Assembly (NCBI RefSeq): GCF_018917145.1
Contig: NZ_JAHLOD010000038.1
Coordinates: forward strand, 1 to 32,241
DNA: 32,241 bases
Direction of reading: 5' to 3'
Source: Clostridium bornimense
GTDB taxonomy: Bacteria > Bacillota > Clostridia > Clostridiales > Clostridiaceae
Part shown: positions 22,312-29,957 of the stretch, in pieces
How positions within the stretch are numbered: position 1 is the first letter of the stretch
Layout of the letters: each line of letters starts with the position of its first letter
Translations under genes and position numbers: made by a program
Notes under the pieces: generated by a model
What the model was told of the DNA's origin: nothing
Seen by the model: only the letters and a program-made list of their open reading frames with translations
Database searches by the model: none

Positions 22312-23589
22312 TTATTTGATTACTTCTCTTCCACCCATATATGGTTTTAATGCTTCTGGAATTGTTACAGTTCCATCTTCATTTTGGAAGTTTTCTAATA
22401 TAGCAGCAACAGTTCTACCTATAGCTACTCCTGATCCATTTAGTGTATGAACAAATTGTGCCTTTGATTTTGGATTTTCTTTATACTTAATATTTGCTCT
22501 TCTTGCTTGGAAGTCTTCAAAGTTAGAACAGCTTGAGATTTCAACATATCTATTATAACTTGGCATCCAAACTTCTATATCAAATTTTAAAGCAGCTGTA
22601 AATCCTAAATCACCTTTACATATTCTAACTACTCTATATGGTAATCCTAAACCTTGAAGTACAGCTTCAGCATCTGCTGTTAATTTATCTAATTCAGCAT
22701 AACTATCTTCTGGTTTTGTAAATTTAACTAACTCAACCTTATTAAATTGATGTTGACGAACAAGACCTCTTGTATCTCTTCCTGCAGACCCTGCTTCTGC
22801 TCTGAAACATGCTGAATAAGCTACATGTTTTATAGGTAATTGATCTCCTGATAATATTTCATCTCTATACATATTAGTAACTGGTACTTCTGCTGTAGGA
22901 ATTAAGAAATATCCATTATTCTCTACCTTAAATGCATCTTCTTCAAATTTAGGTAATTGTCCAGTTCCAGTCATAGAAGTTCTATTAACCATATATGGTG
23001 GTAAAACTTCAACATAACCTTTTTCAGTATGAGTATCTAAGAAATAATTTATTATAGCTCTTTCAAGTCTAGCACCTAAACCTTTATAAAAAGTAAATCT
23101 TGAACCTGTTACCTTACCAGCTCTTTCAAAATCTAATATATCAAGACCTGTACCTATATCCCAATGAGCTTTTGCTTCAAAATTAAAGTTTCTAGGTTCT
23201 CCCCATTTTCTGATTTCTACATTATCTTCATCAGAAGCTCCATCTGGAACTGCTGGATTTGGTATATTAGGTATTCTAAGCATATGATAATCTATTTCTT
23301 CAGTAATCTTTGATACCTTTTCATCTAATCCTTTTATTTCTTCTGAAATCTTCTTCATTTCAGCAAATATTTCATCTACTGGTTCTCCTGCTTTTTTTAA
23401 TGCAGGTACTTTTGCAGAATCAGCATTTCTTTTGCTTTTTAATGCCTCAACTTCAACTAGTATCTTTCTTCTTTCTTCATCTAATTCAACTATTTTATCA
23501 ATAACTGATACGTCAAAATCTTCTCCCCTATTTCCTAACGCTTTTTTTACTTCTTCTGATTCAGTTCTTATTCTTTTTAAATCTAACAT
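22312..23589 (-). CDS. serS: seryl-tRNA synthetase
   Basis: It charges tRNA-Ser with serine. The 425-residue class II synthetase has an N-terminal antiparallel coiled-coil arm (about residues 30-100) that grips the long variable arm of tRNA-Ser. The catalytic core includes [22 protein letters not shown] (motif 1 region), [28 protein letters not shown] (motif 2), and [20 protein letters not shown] (motif 3). It starts MLDLKRIR, as usual for the family. It is controlled by the serine T-box directly upstream and ends in its own terminator. Four tRNA-Ser genes lie in the same window. Confidence 0.97.
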   Translation of the reverse strand: MLDLKRIRTESEEVKKALGNRGEDFDVSVIDKIVELDEERRKILVEVEALKSKRNADSAKVPALKKAGEPVDEIFAEMKKISEEIKGLDEKVSKITEEIDYHMLRIPNIPNPAVPDGASDEDNVEIRKWGEPRNFNFEAKAHWDIGTGLDILDFERAGKVTGSRFTFYKGLGARLERAIINYFLDTHTEKGYVEVLPPYMVNRTSMTGTGQLPKFEEDAFKVENNGYFLIPTAEVPVTNMYRDEILSGDQLPIKHVAYSACFRAEAGSAGRDTRGLVRQHQFNKVELVKFTKPEDSYAELDKLTADAEAVLQGLGLPYRVVRICKGDLGFTAALKFDIEVWMPSYNRYVEISSCSNFEDFQARRANIKYKENPKSKAQFVHTLNGSGVAIGRTVAAILENFQNEDGTVTIPEALKPYMGGREVIK

Positions 23590-23644
23590 TTAAACCTACT
23601 CCCTTATCCTAAAATAATTTGTATTTTTTACATATATATGTATA

Positions 23645-23870
23645 TACAAAAAAACTCCGTCCCCTAACAAGGGACGGAGTTTCCGCGTTGCCACCCTAAT
23701 TGGCATAAAGCCCACTCTATAAAATAACGGTTTGACCCGATTTACTCTTCGTAAATTCCTCTGAGTTGGATTCACAATATTAGTTGTATCGATTTACACC
23801 AACCATCGACTCTCTTTGCCTTCTAATAAAGTTACTATTCTCTTCACGGGATAAATTATTGTATTTTACT
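23645..23870 (-). promoter_or_regulatory. serine T-box riboswitch of serS
   Basis: The minus strand contains the T-box AGGGTGGCAACGCGG (23683-23697) followed by an intrinsic terminator (stem 23652-23663 with 23671-23682, then T-run). A stem I region lies upstream with GATGGTTGGTG and an AGAGA-type segment. The T-box bulge is UGGC, whose C pairs with the G discriminator of all four tRNA-Ser genes here. The likely specifier is UCC (in GTGAATCCAACTC, near 23767-23779), read by tRNA-Ser(GGA). Uncharged tRNA-Ser would favour the antiterminator and serS expression. Confidence 0.93.
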
Positions 23871-23875
23871 CTCTT

Positions 23876-23905
23876 ATTATAATTTATATTAATTTTCTTT
23901 GTCAA
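23876..23905 (-). promoter_or_regulatory. promoter of the serS T-box leader
   Basis: On the minus strand, TTGACA (23900-23905) and TATAAT (23876-23881) have 18-base spacing, starting right after the DUF1667 gene. Confidence 0.8.
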
Positions 23906-23917
23906 TAATTTCAAAGA

Positions 23918-24217
23918 TTAATGATCAATATTCTTTGTAGCAATTATATCAATTCCTGTATTTAAGATATTTTTACAGATAACATCTCCAACGAAAACTG
24001 GTATACCTACATATATTCTACTTATAGCTTTTGATATTTCAATAAACTTATCTACTTCTATCTCCTCAGACGACTTAACTGGTAATACATTATACGCCTT
24101 AGATCCCTTTAATCTTACTAATGACGTAAATACTTCTTTAGTATTATCATCTCTTCTTTTAAATTCTATACCATCACAGCTAAAGTCATCTCTAACTTCA
24201 ATTACCCCCACAGCCAT
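23918..24217 (-). CDS. DUF1667-family protein without the N-terminal CPxGC motif
   Basis: This roughly 99-residue protein matches the C-terminal two-thirds of DUF1667: SLVRLKGSKAYNVLPVKSSEEIEVDKFIEISKAIS, then IPVFVGDVICKNILNTGIDIIATKNI. DUF1667 proteins usually begin with a CPxGC metal or Fe-S cysteine cluster. Here the N terminus is MAVGVIEVRDDFSCDG, with only one Cys in that region. The ATG at 24217 has GAGGAG seven bases upstream. A TTG five codons further upstream (24232) is less likely because the RBS would lie inside the gene. It starts one base after the stop of the GlpA-like flavoprotein, so it is a tightly coupled partner. The family accompanies glycerol-3-phosphate dehydrogenase-like flavoproteins. 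Its function is unclear. Confidence 0.8.
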   Translation of the reverse strand: MAVGVIEVRDDFSCDGIEFKRRDDNTKEVFTSLVRLKGSKAYNVLPVKSSEEIEVDKFIEISKAISRIYVGIPVFVGDVICKNILNTGIDIIATKNIDH

Positions 24218-24218
24218 A

Positions 24219-25607
24219 TTAAATCTCCTCAAACTCCTTCATTCTACCATTTAAAATATTTGATCCTTGACTCTCCCTAACAATATCAGCTACATTTACA
24301 TCTAATTCTCTTGCTAGTATCGATACAACTCTGTTAAGACAGGATGACCCTTTGCATGTACCTATCATTGCTCCAGTTCTTCTCTTTACCCCCTCAACAG
24401 TTCTTGCACCTAATGGTCTTCTAATAGAGTCTATTATCTCTCCTTCTGTAACTAAGTTGCATAAACAAACAACCTTACCATATCTCTTATCTATTTTTAT
24501 TAACTCATTTCTTTCTTCATCACTTAAATCTGTAAACCTATATACTTCTCTTCTTTTATCTATAAAATCTTTCTTTTCAGTACACTTTATTATATTTAGA
24601 ACTCTTTCCTTAACTAACCTAGCTATAGCTGGTGTCATTGTTAATTCTCCATAATTTTTTCCTGAAATCTTTATATAAGCTTCCTCTTCCTTAGATTGAT
24701 CTAGTATTATTTCATCAGAATAATAACTATCACTTAAGAAAGATGTTATATGTTGAGTTCTCAATCCTGCAATTAACTTTTTCACTTGATGATTTGCTGT
24801 AACTGTATCCATTTCTTCATCGGTAATTGCCCCTGCAAGTACATTATGCTTAGTAGGAACTACCAATGTCTTTATATTATCTTCATAAGCCCGTATTATA
24901 TTTTTAGGCTCCTTGTGAGTATCTACAGTAAAATAACTTAACCACTTTCTATGTCTTATAAAGTCTTCTTCCCTTAACTCATTATCTAGATCATAATTCT
25001 TATCTGGAATTGTATTTATAACGATCTTAGACTTAAATTTTCCCTTTGTAGTAGTAATTAAAAACTCCTTAGATACTTTAGATATATTTAAAACAGTTTC
25101 TGCAAATCTAAAATTCACTCCATTTTGAGCTGCCACTTCACCTAATGCTATTGCAAAGTCATATGGTGATACAATAGCTGTATTTCTTGATAATATCCCC
25201 ATAAGAGGTTCTTTTTTTATTGTACTTTCCATATCCATGGCTGTCTTACCATCTATTATTTCTATATTATAAATTCCACGTTCCTTGGCTTTATTAAATT
25301 TTCTAATTAATTCTTTTCTTCCACCTTCACTATATGCAATAAATATACTATTTTTACTTTCTAATGATATATTAAACTTTTTGCATATATCATAAATTGC
25401 TCTATTTCCCTCAACTTCAAGACTTGCTATTAGGTCGGATCTAGCTTGCAATCCATCGTACACTATAGCAGAATTTATGGTATCAATCTCCGTTACAATA
25501 TCATATTCCTTCTCTATTAGCGCTATATTTAAGCTATATTTAGATAATTCATAAGCAATAGCACAACCATACGTACCACCACCTAAGATAATAACATCGT
25601 AGTCCAT
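24219..25607 (-). CDS. GlpA-like FAD-dependent oxidoreductase with C-terminal BFD [2Fe-2S] domain
   Basis: The 462-residue DAO-superfamily flavoprotein has an N-terminal FAD dinucleotide-binding site (DVIILGGGTYGCAIAYELSKY). The middle is a glycerol-3-phosphate dehydrogenase-like substrate domain. The C terminus is a BFD-like domain with CLC and CKGSSC ligands around about residues 390-437. In many Firmicutes such proteins sit in a three-gene set with an NAD(P)/FAD oxidoreductase and DUF1667. Here the middle gene is absent. Substrate (glycerol-3-phosphate or another 2-hydroxy acid) is inferred only. The FAD motif reads GGGTYGC rather than the usual GxGxxG with a small third Gly neighbour, which is within family variation. 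RBS AGGAGGGG precedes the ATG. Confidence 0.87.
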   Translation of the reverse strand: MDYDVIILGGGTYGCAIAYELSKYSLNIALIEKEYDIVTEIDTINSAIVYDGLQARSDLIASLEVEGNRAIYDICKKFNISLESKNSIFIAYSEGGRKELIRKFNKAKERGIYNIEIIDGKTAMDMESTIKKEPLMGILSRNTAIVSPYDFAIALGEVAAQNGVNFRFAETVLNISKVSKEFLITTTKGKFKSKIVINTIPDKNYDLDNELREEDFIRHRKWLSYFTVDTHKEPKNIIRAYEDNIKTLVVPTKHNVLAGAITDEEMDTVTANHQVKKLIAGLRTQHITSFLSDSYYSDEIILDQSKEEEAYIKISGKNYGELTMTPAIARLVKERVLNIIKCTEKKDFIDKRREVYRFTDLSDEERNELIKIDKRYGKVVCLCNLVTEGEIIDSIRRPLGARTVEGVKRRTGAMIGTCKGSSCLNRVVSILARELDVNVADIVRESQGSNILNGRMKEFEEI

Positions 25608-25639
25608 ATTCCCCTCCTATCAATATACCTCTAGATATA

Positions 25640-25667
25640 ATTTTACACTAAATTGATATAACTTCAA
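25640..25667 (-). promoter_or_regulatory. possible promoter of the flavoprotein-DUF1667 operon
   Basis: On the minus strand, TTGAAG (25662-25667) and TAAAAT (25640-25645) have 16-base spacing, 33 bases upstream of the start codon. Confidence 0.45.
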
Positions 25668-25703
25668 TAACATAAATATTTCACAATTATCGATAAAATA
25701 GAA

Positions 25704-25750
25704 AAAAGGGACTGTCATACAAAGGAGTTAGAAATCAGAGTGTGGCAGTT
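25704..25750 (-). terminator. second terminator hairpin after the UPF0182 operon
   Basis: On the minus strand ACTGCCACAC pairs with GTATGACAGT (several wobbles) across a loop of about 20 bases, then CCCTTTTTTC follows. It is the distal part of the composite repeat that starts at 25849. Confidence 0.55.
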
Positions 25751-25849
25751 TTATATATGCACTAAACATATATGATATTTTCCCTACAGGGGAAAATTAA
25801 CCGAAACTGTGAACTGAAATTAAACTTAATTGTGCCATAATAAAAAGAA
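25750..25849 (-). repeat. dispersed intergenic repeat, copy 2
   Basis: On the minus strand it reads TTTTTATTATGGCA, then GGTTAATTTTCCCC with palindrome arms TTTTCCC/GGGAAAA (25778-25796), then CATATATAAAACT. It has the same blocks and order as copy 1 at 6901-7036. Both copies lie directly after a gene terminator. The intergenic stretch 25608-25899 holds nothing else except terminators and the flavoprotein promoter. Confidence 0.65.
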
Positions 25850-25890
25850 CTATTGCTCACGAAAATTCATTCGTTATTGCAATAGTTCAC
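25850..25890 (-). terminator. terminator of the UPF0182 gene
   Basis: GAACTATTGC pairs with GCAATAGTTC, with inner imperfect pairing (CGAA/TTCG type), followed on the minus strand by TTTTTATT. It is a member of the ACTATCGC-like terminator family. Confidence 0.8.
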
Positions 25891-25899
25891 TTTTAAATT

Positions 25900-28638
25900 C
25901 TATTTAGAAAGTTCCGAAATTATATCTCCAACTTCTTTTTGTAACTGACCATACTTTGCCCAATCACCATTTTTTTGCGCTTCAATCATTTCATTAAACT
26001 TTTCATTTGCCTTTTTAGCTAATGCTTTTTCATCTTCATTGTCAAAAACATTATCTTTTTTCTCTTCTGGAATTATTGTTACATTACTACTTGTATCAAT
26101 ATTGAATAACTGATTAAGAGCATCACTTACACTTTCACCCATAACAATTTTATTGCCATTAGCTAATATTATTCTCTTAACTTCAGGTACTGAATTATTT
26201 CCTGTTGACTCAACATAAATTGGCATAGCATATAATAATGAATTTTCTATTGGCACTATTAATATTTCGCCATATTCAACAGATGAGCCATTAGAATTTA
26301 ATAAAGTTATTTCTTTTGATATTGTTGTATCCTGTTGTACTGTGTTCTTAAAAAATTGTGGTGATTCAATTGAAGTATCTGTTGGTAACCTAAGTAACAT
26401 TAACTTTCCATAATTATCTCCATCCATTCTTCCTGCAAAAATAGCTGCCATAGTCTTTTTAGCACTTGGATTTAGATAATTAACTATAACCATTTCTTCT
26501 TTTTCTTCGCCAGGTAACTTAAATGTAACATAGTCTCCCTCTTTTACAGCTTTTTCTTCATTATTTTCTACACCAGACTCTAATTCTGATACATCCCATA
26601 AGTCACCTTTACTAAAGAATACATTGGCATCCTCAACATGATATCTTCCTAGAACCTCACTTTGTAAATCAAATAAATGTTGTGGATACTTAAGATGATT
26701 CTTTATATCCTCTGGCATTTTACTACTATCCTTAAATAATCCCTTATATATCTTTGAATAAGTTACTGCTATTGGATCATTATTATCTACTATATAGAAA
26801 TCTACACTACCATTATATCCATCAATAACAATCTTAATAGAATTTCTTATATAATTAATCCCATCATATCTTTCTGCTAATGGATATAAGTTAGAAGTTG
26901 TATATGCATCAATTATCCACTTTATTCTGCCTTCACTTATAACTGGATATGGATCTTCATCTAATGTAAGAAAAGGTGCTATCTTATTAACTCTATCAAT
27001 AATATTTCTATTAATTAATATTTTTGAGTCACTATTTATATTTGATGATATCATCATATTATAATCACCTTTATTTATAGCAAATAATAACTTATTTAAA
27101 AAGTTTAACTTTATACCAGCTTTTCCTGTATAGTCATAAGTATTTTCTTTACCATCCTCAGGATAATCAGTTTCTTTTAATGTAGTATTTACAATAGCAT
27201 AATCTTTAGTCTTTTCTCCAAAGTATATACGTGGATTCTCTAAATTTATATCTGTAGCATTATTTATCGGAACATCCTTCATAACAAAGTCTGGTCTTCC
27301 TGAGTCAGTAATAGAATTTACTCTACTCATAGCAAGTCCATATCCATGTGTATATAATAAATGCTTTCCTTGCCAACTATCTGCATTTCCTTGTAACCCC
27401 TCTATATTTATTTCTCTAGGAGTTATAAATACTTGTGTCATCTTTCCATCTATCTCATATCTATCAACATCGATATCCTCAAAGTCATAATATGATCTCA
27501 TTGTTTGTGCTTGATTAAAAAACTTTAATGCAGGATAAAATGAATTAATCTTTAGATTATTTATAGTATCCATATTTCTTAAAACAGCATCACCATCTAA
27601 ATTATCACCTAATTTAACATCTTTAACTTCTATATCATTGATATTAAATCCATTTTGAGTCATTTCAATATTATTCTTTATATATTTTGATTCTAGATCT
27701 CTTTGATTTGGCTTAACATATAAATTATCATATAACTCAGAAACTATAGGCTCCGCTATAATCAATGCAAATAATGCTACTATAGCAAATACTATTGGCT
27801 TAATTTTACCTCTTAAAACTGATATAAAAACAATAACAGAAGCAATTATTGACACTATAGATATAACCTTATAGAAATTCAAGCTTATTACCTTATCAGT
27901 ATAAGATATTCCTAAAACAACACCTCTACCAGAGTATACTAAACCATACCCCTTTAGAACATAACCTGCTGCCAAAGTAATAAATATCAAAGATACAACT
28001 ATTGCAAGTTGCTTTCCTGCAAAAGACTTTAAAGGATTTTTAGCTGATATAAACTCTTTTGCTGATATATTTTCTATATTAATATTACCTATCTTCTTGC
28101 CACTCAATAAATTAGTAGCTAAATAAAACACCCCTGTAAGTAGTACCATTAAAATAAGTATATTAAATACTAATGAATAAATAGAATTTAAAAACGGCAA
28201 CTTAAACATGTAAAATGATACATCTTTATTAAACACAGGATCTGCAACATTAAAATCAGTAGAATTTAAAAATGTCAACGCATCATACCAATATGCACTA
28301 GTTAACGTAATAGACATCAACAATGACACTAGTAATATGATTCCTTTTGTTATACGCTTTAACTTTTTATCCCCTTCTACATTAATCTCTTTTACAACTT
28401 TACTTTTCTTATAATTTTTTATTAATATATTGCCATATACACTTAGTGATATAAACATTACTAAAAAAATAGGAATGAAAATAACAAGTCTTGCAAATAT
28501 TCTAGTCCATAATACTGATTCATATCCAACTTCATTAAACCATTGAATATCAATAATAAAACTTGATAATCCAACAAAACCACCTATAATCACTAATAAT
28601 AATATAGCAACTATCGTTAATAATTTTTTCTTCATCAT
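25900..28638 (-). CDS. UPF0182 (COG1615) membrane protein
   Basis: This is a large 912-residue protein. The first 300 or so residues hold seven predicted membrane segments (roughly 7-28, 47-68, 98-117, 152-175, 209-230, 250-275, 280-300). A large extracytoplasmic domain follows, with family-typical GKHLLYTHGYGLAMSRVN and YGKLMLLRLPTDTSIESPQFF, and a charged C-terminal helix. UPF0182 proteins are widespread in clostridia, cyanobacteria and actinobacteria; their biochemical function is not established. The RBS (GAGGA) overlaps the spacer after the NiaR-like gene; the gap is seven bases, so the two are co-transcribed. MMKKK or MKKK may be the true start. Confidence 0.93.
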   Translation of the reverse strand: MMKKKLLTIVAILLLVIIGGFVGLSSFIIDIQWFNEVGYESVLWTRIFARLVIFIPIFLVMFISLSVYGNILIKNYKKSKVVKEINVEGDKKLKRITKGIILLVSLLMSITLTSAYWYDALTFLNSTDFNVADPVFNKDVSFYMFKLPFLNSIYSLVFNILILMVLLTGVFYLATNLLSGKKIGNINIENISAKEFISAKNPLKSFAGKQLAIVVSLIFITLAAGYVLKGYGLVYSGRGVVLGISYTDKVISLNFYKVISIVSIIASVIVFISVLRGKIKPIVFAIVALFALIIAEPIVSELYDNLYVKPNQRDLESKYIKNNIEMTQNGFNINDIEVKDVKLGDNLDGDAVLRNMDTINNLKINSFYPALKFFNQAQTMRSYYDFEDIDVDRYEIDGKMTQVFITPREINIEGLQGNADSWQGKHLLYTHGYGLAMSRVNSITDSGRPDFVMKDVPINNATDINLENPRIYFGEKTKDYAIVNTTLKETDYPEDGKENTYDYTGKAGIKLNFLNKLLFAINKGDYNMMISSNINSDSKILINRNIIDRVNKIAPFLTLDEDPYPVISEGRIKWIIDAYTTSNLYPLAERYDGINYIRNSIKIVIDGYNGSVDFYIVDNNDPIAVTYSKIYKGLFKDSSKMPEDIKNHLKYPQHLFDLQSEVLGRYHVEDANVFFSKGDLWDVSELESGVENNEEKAVKEGDYVTFKLPGEEKEEMVIVNYLNPSAKKTMAAIFAGRMDGDNYGKLMLLRLPTDTSIESPQFFKNTVQQDTTISKEITLLNSNGSSVEYGEILIVPIENSLLYAMPIYVESTGNNSVPEVKRIILANGNKIVMGESVSDALNQLFNIDTSSNVTIIPEEKKDNVFDNEDEKALAKKANEKFNEMIEAQKNGDWAKYGQLQKEVGDIISELSK

Positions 28639-28645
28639 ATCCTCC

Positions 28646-29164
28646 TTATGTACTAATTAAATAACCTGAATCTCTTAATTCTTTAATTATATTATCCATA
28701 CTCTCCTGATTTTCTGTATATATAGTATGTAAATGCACTCCTCCTGCTGCTGAAGATAACACATCTATATCTAGATTACGTACCTTATCCATAAAAATAT
28801 CTATATCATGTAATGTCTTAATCATAATCTTTCCTGTTATCTTACCATACAAAGGATGTTCTATAGTTATATCCTCAATAACTCCTCCATACTTAATAAT
28901 TATTCCAAGTTCATCTTTTATTTCATCCTCACTATGCTTTACTGTTACAATAGTTCTTACTCCAATATTACTATTTAATATATAACCAGATGATGTAGAT
29001 ATTATCTCTAATCCCTCTGCCTTTAATATAGAAATATCTTTTACAATAACCTGCCTTGTAACATTAAATCTTTGTGCTAACTCAGCTCCCTTAATTGGAT
29101 TTACACCCAATAATTCTTTTATCTTTTGTCTTCTTTCAATTGAATTCATCTTAACATTCATCAT
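28646..29164 (-). CDS. niaR: NiaR-type niacin-responsive transcriptional repressor
   Basis: The 172-residue regulator has an N-terminal winged helix (HTH_11, about residues 8-62: LAQRFNVTRQVIVKDISILKAEG) and a C-terminal 3H domain. The metal-binding residues known from the Thermotoga NiaR structure (His, Glu, His, His) map to His77, Glu85, His144 and His146 (VKHSEDEIKDELG and GGVHLHTI). His103 is in IEHPLYG. In the family it binds niacin and represses NAD synthesis or niacin uptake genes. pncB in this window is a candidate target, though no operator was identified. The gene overlaps the preceding HD gene by 14 bases and is followed after seven bases by the UPF0182 gene. The ATG at 29164 and a downstream ATG (MNSIERRQ) are both possible starts. 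Confidence 0.9.
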   Translation of the reverse strand: MMNVKMNSIERRQKIKELLGVNPIKGAELAQRFNVTRQVIVKDISILKAEGLEIISTSSGYILNSNIGVRTIVTVKHSEDEIKDELGIIIKYGGVIEDITIEHPLYGKITGKIMIKTLHDIDIFMDKVRNLDIDVLSSAAGGVHLHTIYTENQESMDNIIKELRDSGYLIST

Positions 29165-29657
29165 CGCTTTCTTTAAGTATTTCCATGTATATATTTTTTC
29201 TCATATTACGTATATTATTGCTACTATGATGAAATCTTATGGCATCTAAAATCTCTTCATTATATTCCTTATCTTTTAATAAGTTATATCCTATTTCTCC
29301 ATGTTCATAATAAACCTTTACCGACTTTATATTGATAAACTTTTTAAGTAACCTTGGAAACATTTTATTTAGAATTACAAATATAGATTTTTCTATAACA
29401 TTAATATGTTTATAACTCTTTCCTATATCATGCAATAGAGCTATCTTTATCATACTATTTTCATCTAGCATATCATATCTACTTAGTTTATTCAAAGCAT
29501 TGTAACATACTTTAACAGAATGTTTTTGTTCACTATTGGACAAACTATAAAATAGCCTTTTTTCCTCTTCATTTAAATGATTATTAACAAAACTTATATC
29601 ATCATTATTCATCTTATCCGTAATATTCCACCAAAATTGCTTAACTCTATAAAACAT
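29151..29657 (-). CDS. HD-domain phosphohydrolase-like protein
   Basis: The 168-residue protein has an HD metal-dependent phosphohydrolase pattern: His46 (EQKHSVKV), His76-Asp77 (LLHDIGK), His119 (YEHGEIGYNLL) and His143-His144 (RFHHS). The YEHGEIG and FHH features resemble the HDIG subfamily that acts on nucleotides or cyclic dinucleotides. The substrate is unknown. I chose the ATG at 29657 because AGGAGG lies upstream. It overlaps the NiaR-like gene by 14 bases, so the two are translationally coupled. A GGTATCAA/TTGATACC hairpin separates it from the preceding small membrane protein gene. Confidence 0.85.
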   Translation of the reverse strand: MFYRVKQFWWNITDKMNNDDISFVNNHLNEEEKRLFYSLSNSEQKHSVKVCYNALNKLSRYDMLDENSMIKIALLHDIGKSYKHINVIEKSIFVILNKMFPRLLKKFINIKSVKVYYEHGEIGYNLLKDKEYNEEILDAIRFHHSSNNIRNMRKNIYMEILKESDDEC

Positions 29658-29680
29658 ATTTCCTCCTAATAACAATATAA

Positions 29681-29698
29681 GGTATCAAACTTGATACC
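29681..29698 (-). terminator. hairpin between the small membrane protein and HD genes
   Basis: GGTATCAA-AC-TTGATACC is a perfect 8-2-8 repeat followed on the minus strand by TTATATTGTT. It is a weak terminator or a processing site, located just upstream of the HD gene's RBS. Confidence 0.5.
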
Positions 29699-29706
29699 TC
29701 ATACCT

Positions 29707-29955
29707 CTACATAAATAATGCTAAAACTATATCTTGAATATTATCAACTATGAAATAATGCATAGCGCCTAAAACCCAACAAATTAATAATACTCGTATA
29801 GCTCTTTTTATTTTATCTTCTCTATTATTTTTCTCATAAGTATAGCACTTATATATTCCTATTAACCCTATCATCCATCCTATTACACCCTCATAAGTTA
29901 AAACAGGAACTAATAGAAAGAACGGTGTAATTATATATAACCATTTATCCTTCAT
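29707..29955 (-). CDS. small membrane protein of unknown function
   Basis: The 82-residue protein has three hydrophobic stretches (about residues 5-20, 22-37 and 52-80) and a lysine/arginine-rich cytoplasmic loop between (KNNREDKIKRAIR). It resembles short unannotated clostridial membrane proteins and I recognise no family. Its ATG lies two bases after the stop of the LTA-synthase-type gene, so the two are coupled. It may be an accessory to it, but this rests on context only. Confidence 0.7.
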   Translation of the reverse strand: MKDKWLYIITPFFLLVPVLTYEGVIGWMIGLIGIYKCYTYEKNNREDKIKRAIRVLLICWVLGAMHYFIVDNIQDIVLALFM

Positions 29956-29957
29956 AA

